The notes: generated from the sequence alone by a model not told the origin. 28,438 bases of DNA from Phoronis australis (GCA_002633005.1 NMRA01000010.1:2131056-2159493); one strand, 5' to 3'. Shown: positions 12,501 to 22,600, counted from the first letter of the stretch. A program made the numbers and translations.

Positions 12501-15500
12501 ACGAAAAGCAGGTTTCTGCACTTTGCATGATTCAAGGGCCTCTTGAAGAGAGCGCATTGTATACAACCGCATGGTTTCCACCTGGCGATAAAGGTCCTAA
12601 CGGACCTCTTTTTGATACTTTGGGCACTGGAGGTACATTGCCTTTGACATTCAATGACAGAAAATCCTGCGATTGCTTGAAGGATTTGCTTCTGAAATGT
12701 GAAATGAAAGTCTTGTGGAGACCTGTCTCCATTTTAATTGACGAATTCGAGAAAAGTGGTGTTGCGTGTCGGTCATTAACTTCAGAAACAGTACTTGAGT
12801 TTTTCAAAACGCCCGTTGCATGTAGCGCAATCCTTTCACATCCTACAGATGTGATTGACATATTAAAGTTCTGCAAAAGTGCTCAACACTTTCCAGATCT
12901 TTTAGAGGGTGTACATCTCCTTATGACAGAATCACAGAAGATCGAAAAATTTACGTCAAAACGTCCCAGATATCTTACGACGCATGCTACACTAGTGAAT
13001 CCAGAATATCACGACGAATTTGTTCATCACCGACTTGTTCAATCAGTGTTCCACTCGAAGCGTTTTCTGGAAATTTCCTGCTTTAAAGAATTCACAGTTA
13101 AAAGCCTATCTACAAAGCTTCCTGGTAAACTGTTAGGTCAACACGAAGTGGTGTATGGGGAAGATGACAAGTTTGTTGAGTGGATTCAGGAGCTGTGGTG
13201 TTTTATCTGCAAAGCACAACGCATTGGGAAATCTAATGAAAATGATTTGGCCAGATTTCTGGGACAATTTTGTCTGATACCTGCCTGTCGAGAAAAAGCC
13301 GACAGTCCTAGAGAGCACGTGCTCGTTCAGATTAGACGATCCAAAAATGTCGTGGATCCAAAAGTGCTGCATGAGAAAAGAAACATTTTGAACAGTCTAA
13401 AACACTTAGGTGTGCCAATGTTGTCGGACATAGTTCCTTCAAACCCATTTCTGGTATCCGTTGTAAGCAGTGTAACGAAGCCTCTTGACATTTTAACTGC
13501 CATTGAGCTGGAAAGAGAAAATGGTGCAATAAACGACATCTTAACCAAACAGCAGTGTCTTTACCTACTTAGGTACCTGTGTTCTGATTTAAAGCAAAGC
13601 CATGACAATTTACGCAGGATAAAACAATTGCCATTCTTCTGTACAAGAAGTGGGTCATTTATCAGTATCAGCGGTAAGAGGGTATTTGTCCTCGGTACGA
13701 ATTTGCGAACAAAAGACGCGCATTTGTGGGAAGACAACGAAACGGTTTTGTTCCTGGAAAGTGAATTTATTGGCGAGGACGTCAGGGAGTTTCTTGGAAT
13801 TGAGAAAATAAAACGTGCCGATCTTTATAAAGACTATGTTCTGCCACATTTGGCAAAAATGTCAGATGAAAGCAGAAGGGATCTTTTAGAGTACATAAGA
13901 CACGTTGTTATTCGTCCGTTGTTCGGCAAGGACAGGGAATCCTTCATATCTGTTATGAAGAAAACACCCTTCATCAAAAACGATCATGGAAGGCTGGTGA
14001 AAGCCAGTGTCTACTATGACTGGTACAATACGGTCTTTGCTGAAATGATGTCAGAAAAGCAATTTCCACCCGAGTACTTCAAAACACCGAAATGGCGGGC
14101 TTTCTTGTTAGAACTTGGGCTGCAGCATAGTGTATCAGGTGATCAGTTTGTGCAATTCGCAAAGGAGGTTGCGGGTTATGATACACACAGTCAATATGTA
14201 GACAAACAGCGCAAGTCTGAGGTGCTCATGGATTATCTTTTGAGAAACCAAAACAGTCTTTCTCTTGAAGTCATCAAAGAAATAGCGTTTGTTCCACAGC
14301 AACAGTTGCCAGAAGAAATAATTCGTCTTCATCCACGTTACAGTGATAAGAAATTTGTAAAGATGAGTGGCGCCGTTGTTAGTAATGCCATGAATGTCAA
14401 TTTGGTGTGGAGTGCTGCAAATCTACTCTCGAGATCTTTTTCCTTCAGCAAAAGATTAGCCGATGCTCTTGAGATTCACGTCTTGCCGCCTGTGTCCCTT
14501 GTAATTAGACATTGCTCCAATGTGTGTACAAACCTGTATCAACAGAAGCCATCGACTAAGAAGGAGACATGGGGTGGCAATTTCATGCTGCAAATTATGA
14601 AGAACATGTACGCGTTCTTGAGAACGAACACAACAGAAATGAGCTTATTTGACAAGGACTTGTTGCGAAATACACCATTCGTGGTTGTCAATGAGTCAAA
14701 TGCATTTGTCTATGCGAGACAAATAGTGGAAGACATACGAAAAGAAGAACAAATAGAGCCGTATCTGTATAAGCTGCCCACGGAAATCGCAGAATTCAGA
14801 CACTTATTCTTTTCTTTGGGAGCAAGCGAGCATCTAAGTGTGTATCTACTTGGGAATGTCCTTTTTGAAATCGCTCACAGTGCCAGTGCAGAGGTTCTTC
14901 ATATTGACGCAATGAAGAAAGCACGCCGAGCTTTCATTTTTCTGTTAGGATGTTCTGATGACGCAATCGCAAATGCGTCGTTCGAAAAGGGCCTGTTTGC
15001 GCCAACAAGAGACGGCGAGATGGTATTGGTTGGACAATGTGTTTTTGTTGACGATGAGCGACTGTACGAAGAAATCAAGAGTAACTTCAACTATCCAGTC
15101 CTGATAAAAACTTTGGCGGAAGTTTTTGATAGTAAGCAAAAGCTTTTGAAATTTGGGGAACAATATCGGCCGTTGATACTATCTGAAATTATTCATGAGC
15201 AAGTGGAAACTGCGGGAGAGATCCGTAGTCATGAAGAATCAAACTACTCTATTACTAAGGAGGTGTTCCAGCGTCTCACATGTGACCTATTTCACCATGC
15301 TCTTGCTAGATTAATTTTCCACGTCAGCAGCCAGAGCAACCAACCCATGAAGGGCGTCTTAAAGGATGTTCAGGAGAAATTTAAAAAAGTCAAGGTCTTC
15401 GAAGCTGATGCCATCACGTCGTATTACGTGGACGAATCTGGAAACAAGTTGTGTGAAAGCACAAGTAGTTCTAAAATGTCTGTAATTCGTGGTAAAGAAT

Positions 15501-17628
15501 CCTTTCTAGAAGTTTATATCCATCCGACAGAAGACCGCTCAGAAATCTATAACACTTTGACAGAGTACATTGCCGACAACGTGGGCGTAACTTTCAACAC
15601 CAGATGTCTAATAGTATTGCGTGAGCTTTTGAAGTTGAAACACTCGGCCGTTTACCTTAGTTCTTATCTAGACAAAAGCCGAATTATGACAATTCCTGTC
15701 CAAAAACTCGACACTCATATGGGTGAAACAATTTCTGGGGATATGAGTCATATTATGGAGCAGGGTTTTTTCCGTTTTGACGTCAACGAGCTAGTTGGCT
15801 ACTACACAGGTGAACAAACCGATGACGGTGAATCAAAGTATGTCGTGGCTCAGGTTTGCAGAGAATTAGAGTCAAGCGAAGAGTCACCAGGTGGCGTGAA
15901 ACAACGATACGTTGTGAATATCGGCTTTGACGAAGTTGAGGTTGCCAGTGTTGACCTCTATAAGCTTTGGCAAGTTTCATCACAAGATGTAGGTGGCAAA
16001 ATTCGTATTCTTGACATAGAGGCCACTAAACACGAGATTGATATCCAGATAGAAGAAGCACGGATGATGCCCAAAGATCAAAGAGGCAGGGTCATGTGGC
16101 GCCTCTTTATGCACTGGCACCCGGATGCAGACGAAGAAAATAGAGAGGCACGTACTGAGATTTCCAATTACCTTGAACGCTGTTGGGCTAAGTGTGAAGA
16201 GTCTACTCGCCATTCAGCTCTAGTTGGGATCGACCAACAATCTATACGGAAACGTGTAATCATGCAACACGACAGGCGACGGAGGTGTAAGCAAAGCTAC
16301 GCCGCTTCTTGTGGAACTGGTGGTGGTCTTTGGTTTTTAGCGAACCCTCCACTTCTTCCGAACCCGCGGCCTTCTTCAGCGCGCCAGTGGTACCGACAAG
16401 CCGTGGATGACTTCAATTCTTCCCAAAATGACATCCCACCAGGAGCTGTGGTAGAGTCTTACATCTGGGCCTGCTATAAATGCAACCAAGTAAGTGCATG
16501 GTTTTTGGTAAGTTGCAAAAGAGCAGGTGTTAGAATCTGAAAACTAATACAAACTAGGTTTCACTGGGGGAACTACGATGTGGTAAGGGGAGACAACAAG
16601 GTTTTCTTTTTGAAAAAAAATGTCTACAAAGCCCCTAAAAGGACATGTCGATGGCGGTTTTTGTTTATTTGGTCATGCCCGTTGTAGTAGTGGGTCGTGC
16701 CTCTAAATCCGTCAATGTTTTATTCCTTCAATTTTTGTGTTCGGTTCTACATGTGTTTAGAACACAAAACTTTCTTCAATGTTATCTCAGTGTCAATTAT
16801 AGTCAGTCGTTGACCTTCGCTGTGAAGTGAACTTTCGAAATTACTGTAATCTTTAAGGCGATTGTATGGTAGCGTATACACCTTCAGATTGGTCCTCCGT
16901 TTCAACCGTTCTGAGCTATTTTCAGACGACAAGCGTCTTTATCGTATTCATGAATGAAATTTGATATCCGTCAGCTGAACTAACGTTCACCGATGAATTT
17001 ATAAAATCTGTAATAGGGGCGGTACGACAAATAAGAAGTTGAGGACGTTACGAGTATTCAGGTCGTTCTTCAGATAATGAAATTGAAATGCTCAAAGAAC
17101 GTCTGGTGTTATTTCGATTTTACGACGATGCACGTGATCAGATAAAAATGCGTAGAGATGTTTATCAGATCATATCGCTAAACTTTTTCAAAAGATTCAG
17201 TCATATAACTAACGAAAAATAGGACCATTTTTTATAAACTTCCATGTTTGATCTTAAAATCGATAAATAACTCTAATAAATGTGATATTGCAGTTCATTG
17301 CTGTATCTTTCAGGCTGCAGAGAAAGCGTTAAAAGCCGCCCAGTTTGCCGTGGACTCCAATTTGAAGTCAGAAACACATGATATAGCTTACATAGCGCAC
17401 ACTCTAGACATGCCTGACACCCGCGAATTGCGCTACTTAGCCGATGACCTCCGATCATTGCTTGGCGGCTGGGCAAAAATGTGCTACCCTGATGTTTTGG
17501 TAAGCGAGGCTCCAAGCGATCGCTTTAGCGAATACCACGCCGAGGAAGCAAAAAGGTTAACCGGTGCAATTTTAGATATCGTGAGAGCGTTTCTTGAGAA
17601 TCGGGGAGTGAATATTGACGTAACCTGA
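449..17628 (+). CDS. Sacsin-like giant co-chaperone, 5'-partial, 5 exons
   Basis: Join 449-565, 2830-2977, 3496-5052, 9027-16489, 17314-17628 (9600 nt, 3199 residues plus stop). All junctions are GT..AG with consistent phases (0, 1, 1, 0). Seen: two Hsp90-like modules, each with an E..QNA.DA N-box (residues 1-9 and 1326-1334) and a G..G.GF glycine motif (75-81 and 1398-1404), each followed by FCFLPLP and PVH.NG.FA motifs; then a J-like domain with HPD (2972-2974) and a C-terminal HEPN domain. This order is diagnostic of sacsin (SACS), a large co-chaperone that links an Hsp90-like ATPase to Hsp70 through its J domain and is implicated in intermediate-filament and mitochondrial organisation in vertebrates. 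Human sacsin has 4579 residues and three modules; this one shows two. The N-terminus, including any ubiquitin-like domain, and the promoter lie upstream. No symbol is given because invertebrates often carry several sacsin-like paralogues and orthology cannot be settled here. The family call is near certain; cellular role is inferred. Confidence 0.93.
566..2829 (+). other. Intron (2264 bp)
   Basis: Flanked by GTACAG and ..ACTAG. AT-rich, with no long open frame. The exons on either side join in phase 0 in a way expected of sacsin modules, so no exon is missing between them. A small overlapping hairpin pair sits at 2531-2552 (acaagtg/cacttgt and gccacac/gtgtggc). I see nothing else in it. Confidence 0.85.
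2830..2977 (+). CDS. Sacsin-like gene, exon with ATP-lid glycine motif of module 1
   Basis: The acceptor is tttgtactag (AG at 2828-2829) and the donor CAG|gtaaat (intron from 2978). The exon is 148 nt and encodes residues 40-88 plus one base of codon 89. It starts [10 protein letters not shown], the standard continuation of the sacsin N-box region, and ends with [15 protein letters not shown] (74-88), the glycine-rich ATP-lid motif of the Hsp90-like fold. Phase 1 at the 3' end matches the AT that opens the next exon (g|at = Asp). The 3' end and donor of this exon form the first of three tandem copies (see repeat at 2938-3124). Reading past this donor meets TAG at 2983-2985. Confidence 0.92.
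2938..3124 (+). repeat. Tandem triplication of exon 2 end plus 5' splice site
   Basis: There are three head-to-tail copies: 2938-2998 (61 bp), 2999-3063 (65 bp, with a 4-bp insertion) and 3064-3124 (61 bp). Each contains the codons for the R-F-x-L-G-F-K-S motif and the splice-donor region. Copies 1 and 3 differ at about 7 of 61 positions. Copy 1 holds the working donor (CAG|gtaaat). Copy 2 has a GC donor (CAG|gcaaat). Copy 3 has GT after an altered exon end (CTG|gtaaat). Copies 2 and 3 share substitutions not found in copy 1. Confidence 0.92.
2978..3495 (+). other. Intron (518 bp)
   Basis: GTAAAT..TTGCAG, phase 1. The first 147 bp belong to the tandem triplication. The remainder (about 3125-3495) is AT-rich and I see no further structure. 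Confidence 0.9.
3496..5052 (+). CDS. Sacsin-like gene, exon carrying the middle of module 1
   Basis: The acceptor is a good polypyrimidine tract (gtttctttgcag, AG at 3494-3495). The donor is the consensus CAG|gtaagt (intron from 5053). Length is 1557 nt, residues 90-607 plus the first base of Gly608. It opens with [17 protein letters not shown], typical of what follows the glycine motif in sacsin modules. Further on are LFRFPLR, FCFLPLP and [17 protein letters not shown] (about 346-362); the equivalent of the last in module 2 is [16 protein letters not shown] (from residue 1668). The open frame continues upstream to 3480 and downstream to 5075, but the splice phases and family alignment favour 3496 and 5052. 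Confidence 0.93.
5053..9026 (+). other. Intron (3974 bp)
   Basis: GTAAGT..TTACAG, phase 1. Largely AT-rich. A short local duplication (acagctayygggaaattt, starting at about 5075 and 5119) lies just after the donor. A long minus-strand open frame near 7378-7725 comes from an A-rich stretch and has a hydrophobic low-complexity translation; I do not call it a gene. Confidence 0.85.
9027..16489 (+). CDS. Sacsin-like gene, 7463-bp giant exon (end of module 1, module 2, J domain)
   Basis: The acceptor is gatcgttacag (AG at 9025-9026); the donor is CAA|gtaagt (intron from 16490). The exon encodes the end of Gly608 through residue 3095 in one uninterrupted frame. It holds the C-terminal part of module 1 (to about 1295), all of module 2 from [17 protein letters not shown] (FGIPFGQ from residue 1296), the N-box EMLQNADDA (1326-1334), the lid motif GQYGVGFN (1398-1405), the pre-J conserved block (VGYYTG, 2864-2869), the J-like domain (HPD 2972-2974) and the first HEPN helix ([12 protein letters not shown] onwards, from 3059). 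A single giant coding exon is also characteristic of vertebrate SACS. Without splicing the frame runs only to a stop at 16538-16540, losing most of the HEPN domain. Confidence 0.95.
11084..12370 (+). other. Hsp90/GHKL-like sacsin module 2 (ATPase part)
   Basis: Residues about 1294-1722, intronless. The [11 protein letters not shown] lead-in, N-box EMLQNADDA (Glu1326, Asn1330, Asp1333), VYNDKPF, the lid motif GQYGVGFN (1398-1405) with [23 protein letters not shown] and [12 protein letters not shown] follow in the same order as in module 1. All residues that define the Bergerat N-box and glycine motif are kept, so this copy shows no sign of decay. Confidence 0.88.
16046..16201 (+). other. J-like (DnaJ) domain with intact HPD
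   Basis: Residues about 2948-2999. The segment around [20 protein letters not shown] has the J-domain layout of helix II, then HPD, then helix III; HPD is encoded at 16118-16126. HPD is the motif through which J proteins stimulate Hsp70 ATPase. The domain lies between the pre-J block and HEPN, as in human sacsin. Helix I is divergent, as is usual in sacsin. Hsp70 partnership is inferred from the family. Confidence 0.85.
16379..17613 (+). other. HEPN domain, split by the last intron
   Basis: Residues about 3059-3194, coded by 16379-16489 and 17314-17613. The order is [33 protein letters not shown] (the bar marks the intron), [21 protein letters not shown] and a final amphipathic helix. It corresponds to the C-terminal HEPN of sacsin. 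Arg (17521-17523) and His (17536-17538) in DRFSEYH have R-x4-H spacing. Such spacing defines ribonuclease HEPNs, but whether these residues sit in the equivalent structural position is not known. Confidence 0.85.
16490..17313 (+). other. Last intron (824 bp)
   Basis: GTAAGT..TTTCAG, phase 0, interrupting the first HEPN helix. If retained, translation adds 16 residues and stops at 16538-16540. No other structure seen. Confidence 0.88.
17314..17628 (+). CDS. Sacsin-like gene, last coding exon (HEPN domain)
   Basis: The acceptor is tgctgtatctttcag (AG at 17312-17313), phase 0, and the stop is TGA at 17626-17628. It encodes residues 3096-3199. The giant exon ends ACYKCNQ and this exon begins [13 protein letters not shown]; together they form the first long helix of a sacsin-type HEPN domain. 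Later motifs are [13 protein letters not shown], the H-[DS]-L type helix of HEPN domains, then CYPDVL, and DRFSEYH near the start of the last helix. The sacsin HEPN domain dimerises and binds nucleotides in the human protein. A poly(A) signal follows 57 bp after the stop. Confidence 0.92.
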   Translation, partial: AAEKALKAAQFAVDSNLKSETHDIAYIAHTLDMPDTRELRYLADDLRSLLGGWAKMCYPDVLVSEAPSDRFSEYHAEEAKRLTGAILDIVRAFLENRGVNIDVT

Positions 17629-17685
17629 AACCAACAAAGAGTCAAGGTTGCCTGACTGAAAAATGCTAAGTATAAAACCACTTCA

Positions 17686-17691
17686 AATAAA
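17686..17691 (+). terminator. Poly(A) signal AATAAA of the sacsin-like gene
   Basis: AATAAA lies 57 bp after the TGA stop, followed by a T-rich and GT-rich stretch (about 17694-17722) that suits a downstream cleavage element. It implies a very short 3' UTR of roughly 70-90 nt. Confidence 0.75.
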
Positions 17692-17696
17692 AATAT

Positions 17697-19493
17697 TTTT
17701 TTCTGATGTATGTCGAGTTTTCTACTACCCTTGATTGGAAAAATGATGGTTAATTGTATAAGCTTAAGTACGCTAAAGTAGAACTACAAATGATCCTCAC
17801 GATATTTGTACATTATATAACGTTTCACAGTTCTTGACTTAGAATTTTCAATCAAAAAATCGATTCTGATATATTTTCTATAGCTGCAAGAATGGCGAAA
17901 GAAAACTCCCATTGTTTTAGAAATCATTGTTCTGACTTTGCTCCTACTGTCTGGGTTCGTTTGTTCGAAGTAGCTTAATTATGTACCATCTCCCATGGCC
18001 ATAGTCAAACTGATGTTGACATAGAATGGCGTGTGAAGTCAGGGGTAATGTGACCCGAGCTCTGATGGACGCCCTCTGTTGACTGTTGTAGTTTGGAGAT
18101 CTAAACGATGAATTTTCGCGTCACTTGCCGATGAATTTTTTGAAAATCGTGACTATGTTGAAATGTGGAGTTCGTAGGTTTTTTTTTTGGTAAAATGAAG
18201 TTTCGGCCATTCTAACTGATACGTTTTAAGATTGTTGGTCACATTAAGCAAACTTAAACGAAAAACAGCAGTAAAATTTGTTTTTAAACTGCACTAGTAC
18301 CTAGTGGTAAAATATAAAACTGATTTACATTACAAAAACCTATTGCTTATTGCTTACTTGTAAACTACGGTGGTACCAGAGAAGTGGTATTGTGGTATTT
18401 TATCTTTGACGGTCTATATGTATGTAAGTGTGTGTGTGTTAATATATAAGAGTGTTTTTATTGTATTTTACTCATTGTTGATCAGTTAGTAAAGGTGTTC
18501 TTCTCTTTTTCTCTCACCCTGCCCCCCCCCCCCCCNCCCCCCCTTTCTTTAACTTCGACGGTGTTGATGTTTATTAGCAACAAGTAATCAATTTAGGCTT
18601 TCAAGCTGTCTCGATGAACGAGTATGACAAGTGAGTCGATATTTTGTCAACAAAAAGCATTGTTAAGTAGGAACTGTGAGGCAAATAGTAGGATAAACCA
18701 GCAATTCTGGATTACCTGCGGCCCACTTTTACCAGAGATGCTCGCCCCATATCAATTCAACACAACAAATTCAACTTTGTCAAACTCTAGCCCACTCGTC
18801 CGCCAACAATGTCCACATGTGTCCTCGTACGGCCCTTCTCCACATTGAAATTAAGTCGTGTGCAGCCACCAAAATCGCTTGTGTAACAATATGGATGTGC
18901 CAGCGAGAACAGGTAATGCGGAAAACAAGGTTGTTATTACATTTTCACTGAGAAATTACAAATATTTACCACATTATTGGAGTTTCAATTTGAACTTCTA
19001 AATTGCTCATTTGGGGCAATGGCAGTGTCTAAACAGTGACGTGTAATAGTGTAATGAAAATTGTTTGAAAAGTTATTTTTGTAAAGTTAATGAAATATTC
19101 ACTCCTTTAATTTACTCATACAAGTGGTATTCGAGGCAAAATGTTTTTGCAGTGATATTTTGTTTAAGTGTTGTGGCAAGAATTGTGATTTAGACATTTC
19201 TGGGTAAAACGTACACAGAACTCTCTCCGTTGGTATCATATCCACTGTGTCCGTCGTCGAAGCCATACAAAACAGTGAGTAATTATTGCGTTGGGAATAT
19301 GCTGATGTAAATCCCCATATGTGGGATAATATGACTGGAATTGTTGCGGAAAACATAAGAATTTCAAACGTGAAGTCAGTGCACCTTTTTGGTGTATTCG
19401 TTCACCCTGTACTTTGCGTTATTTAGATTTATGCTGAAATGTTGTTTAGTTACTCAGATGTAATAGTGGTTACACAGCTCGCAGTCTTGTGCA
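17697..19493. other. Intergenic, no gene seen
   Basis: AT-rich DNA downstream of the sacsin-like gene. It contains a short GT run (about 18429-18438) and a poly-C tract, described separately. Open frames here are short and lack recognisable motifs. Confidence 0.7.
18522..18543. repeat. Poly-C tract with one undetermined base
   Basis: A run of 21 C residues interrupted by a single N at 18536, preceded by a C/T-rich stretch. The N marks a homopolymer that could not be resolved, so its true length is unknown. Confidence 0.9.
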
Positions 19494-19696
19494 GAGGCCG
19501 TTCCTAGAAAACTGACTTAAGAAAAAAGCTTACACCGTTTCAAAAAGAGATTTAAAGTTTGACTTTGTGTTTTTACTTAGGTTTTGTCTTAATTTTAACT
19601 AAATTGCAAGATTTGAAAGTTTCAGAGTTTGGAAGTTGAGACAAATCTCAGAGTTAAGTAAATATCAACTTAAGTCAGTTTCTTGGAATGGGACTC
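19494..19696. mobile_element. Foldback / MITE-like element with terminal inverted repeats
   Basis: The left end (19494-19521, ..ctagaaaactgacttaag) is a near-perfect inverted copy of the right end (19669-19696, cttaagtcagtttcttgg..), about 28 bp with a few mismatches and one indel. Inner segments also pair partly, for example tttttacttag near 19570 with gttaagtaaat near 19653, so much of the roughly 200 bp could fold back on itself. There is no coding capacity. I could not identify a clear target-site duplication or superfamily. Confidence 0.6.
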
Positions 19697-22600
19697 GGGA
19701 TACTCTATCAATGAACGTGCTCACAATAGCTATGTCTCACGTTTACGTGAACAGTAGATGAGTATTTTGTTATATTAGATAGCCATAGGATTCCTCCCCA
19801 TCACAGTCTCGTGCACGTGCCCATTCGATACAATATTTGTCAATTTTCCTATGACGCGAACATACTACAAACTGCACATTGCCCCATCGATGCAAAGAGG
19901 TCAGGAGAATATTGCTGTAATTTAATAATCGTGAACATTGTCGTGTTTTCAGCAATTTTTTTCTTATAGGAGGGATTGCTGCCTAATTATAACGATTGCT
20001 CGTTTGTAATTTAAATTGTCAAACAAACAATTCAAGGCAGGAAAACCAGTTTTGTCATGTTGTGTCTGTTGCTTGTAATTGCTCAGTGTAAGAGGGTCAC
20101 AATACCTGGACCAGTTTGATATAGTAAAATCCTCAAATCAATCTTGCATCTGCCTTGATTTTACACCAAACCGCATGGTATGTTATGACTCGGGAACAAC
20201 CCCACTTTCCACAATAATTAGGAGTTGCCTAATCTCAATTTGGCCCAAGACTTATGGGTAATATTAAGAACTTATCGTATAACTTACTTATATTAAAACT
20301 TCATAATGATACTTGTGATGAATTTACTTCCAAATAGATTCCAACTGTTCAAAACATATTACTAGGCAAGAAATGTCTATCAAATAGTGGATGCAATTGA
20401 ACAAACCTGGAATTTCATGTGAGGACATGCCACATTATGCTTGACTGCGTTTATAGTTACACTATTCAATGTAAAGCTTGTCTACTACTTGTGAATAAAG
20501 ACGGGTTTGTAAGCCTTCCAGACCTTCTGTGTAATTAATTTGTGTGTCATGACTGTCACTGGTGACGAGTATCGTAATACTCTAGTCTTCCCTCAATTTC
20601 ATTCACACAGAAAAAGCTTATTGATGTTTTACACCCTAATAAAATCAACTACATTTTTGTCTCATTGTTTCAAATTAATGAAGTTGGCAATATCAAATGT
20701 TATGTACAATTTCTCAAACTGAGAATGGCTATTTTGGATGAGGAAACGCTTGAAGACCACGATTCTTTAGTGTACGCCAGTCAAATGAATCCTGTGTTAC
20801 GGTCTGGTAGAACTGTTTAACCTCCACTGTTGCAGGATCTGTGATTCTAAGCAAATTCATCATTACCATTGTAGCCCAAAATAAGGTAAATGGTGATTTT
20901 CAGCAATCTAAACCTTTTCTTCGAAATGACCAATAACCCTCTTATCCACTTTCTAATTGTCTGACATTTCTTTGTTGTGCTTGAATTTGAAACCACACTC
21001 CTCTTAAGATCACTTATACGTCACCTTAAAACTCAACCAATCTCGCGATTGAGTACAGATGGAGCTTATAAGCTTTCAAATGTTTGTAAATTTGGGTGGG
21101 CCTTATTTTCATTCGATGCAAAAAGAATTACTGAAATGGAAACCACCACTAACACGGTCGCTTGCTTAATCTTGGCACTGCTTGAGCGAACATACGGGAA
21201 TTCTAAGTGGGGAGAACCACAGGGAACATGACTCGCTCTTTCAACAAGGTAAGAATATGTTTGGTTGAAATCTTCAGGAATCGAGAAATGAAGAATCCGA
21301 GGGGCCGACCGGAACTTAAGCTGAAGACTGTCAGGACTTTGCAAAGCCCTATTTACTTGTTCTATAGCGAAGTTGAATTTGTCGACTGTGTTCACTGGGC
21401 GATTATTGGAAGTCGCTCCCAGTACCAACCCCATGCCCTTAAAGAGGCATGGAACGCGAAAGCTCGTAAAAAGTACCTTTCAAACTGATCGTGTCAAATC
21501 TACTTCTTGGATATGCTAACGTAAGAGTGAATTTACTTTGAATATTGCAAGAAATTCAAGAAAAAGTGGTTAGATTTACTATTTCTGGGAACACAGACGA
21601 AATAGAAACTCTTTCATCACAACCTGGTTTTCAAATTCTTCGCAACTAATCAGCTATATGCGCACATGCGCTCAAAGAAGTCGGACTGACTACTGCTTGA
21701 AATCGTCATTATTGTGTTTACAACGGAAGTCAAAGGTCACATGTATCATGTAAGGAAAATATGCTACGCCCACTCCAAATAAGGAGACGTGCTTTGCCTT
21801 GTGAGAGAAGACTTTCTTGGTTTACCCGACTTTTATTGTTTTTTTTTTCATAAAAAACAAAAATTTCTAATTTTGATACCTAGTCTCATACAAGAGTGAA
21901 ATGTTTCAACAACAATTCCTAACCGTGTTTTGGAGAACAGCGCTCTGAGAATACTAGCTGAAAAATCCAAGTTAACCCGGCCAGCCACTTGCGACATACG
22001 ATGTTCCGAAGTTAGCCAAATATGGTAATTTTTCTAGAGATTGACGTAAACTTATAGAACTTAAGGTGCCTGATATTTTGAGACTACTAGTGGTATATTT
22101 TGTAGCCAGTAAGCTATCGAGATACCAAATACCAATGTGCATGTACATACATTTGTTCAACTGAACTCCCTATGGATCTCTGAGGACAATTACCCATACC
22201 TCGCTGCTTCATTATAGACACATAGTTTGACGTCATTTCATTTCAGTTTCCTCAGCCTTTCTCACTGTATCCTCTATTATAACTTAGAAATGGCGATTTC
22301 AGTTCATATCCTGTCTTATCCGACTGTCAATTTCGTCAACACATATTTAACGTATATTTAGCTTTAAGAGGAGTCTCCCAGTTAAAATGAGACCCAATCA
22401 GCCACAGCCTAACACATGATCTGCTCCTGGCCACATCCACAAGAAACGAGTATTGTTTTCCTTTTTGTTCATCTCCAATAATGGATAGTTTGGGTCAATT
22501 CTAACGTAGTGTGAAGTACTGAGGTTGTTTATGCGACGAGGACAGCAACTGAAGTCCGCATTTGGTCCGCTTCCCGCCCGGTACGTGTAGGAAATGTACA

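Noticed and set aside
21066-21434. 122-codon minus-strand open frame as a gene
   Set aside because: I recognise no domain, and forward frames overlap it. It is more likely repeat-derived or chance, and is kept only as an observation.
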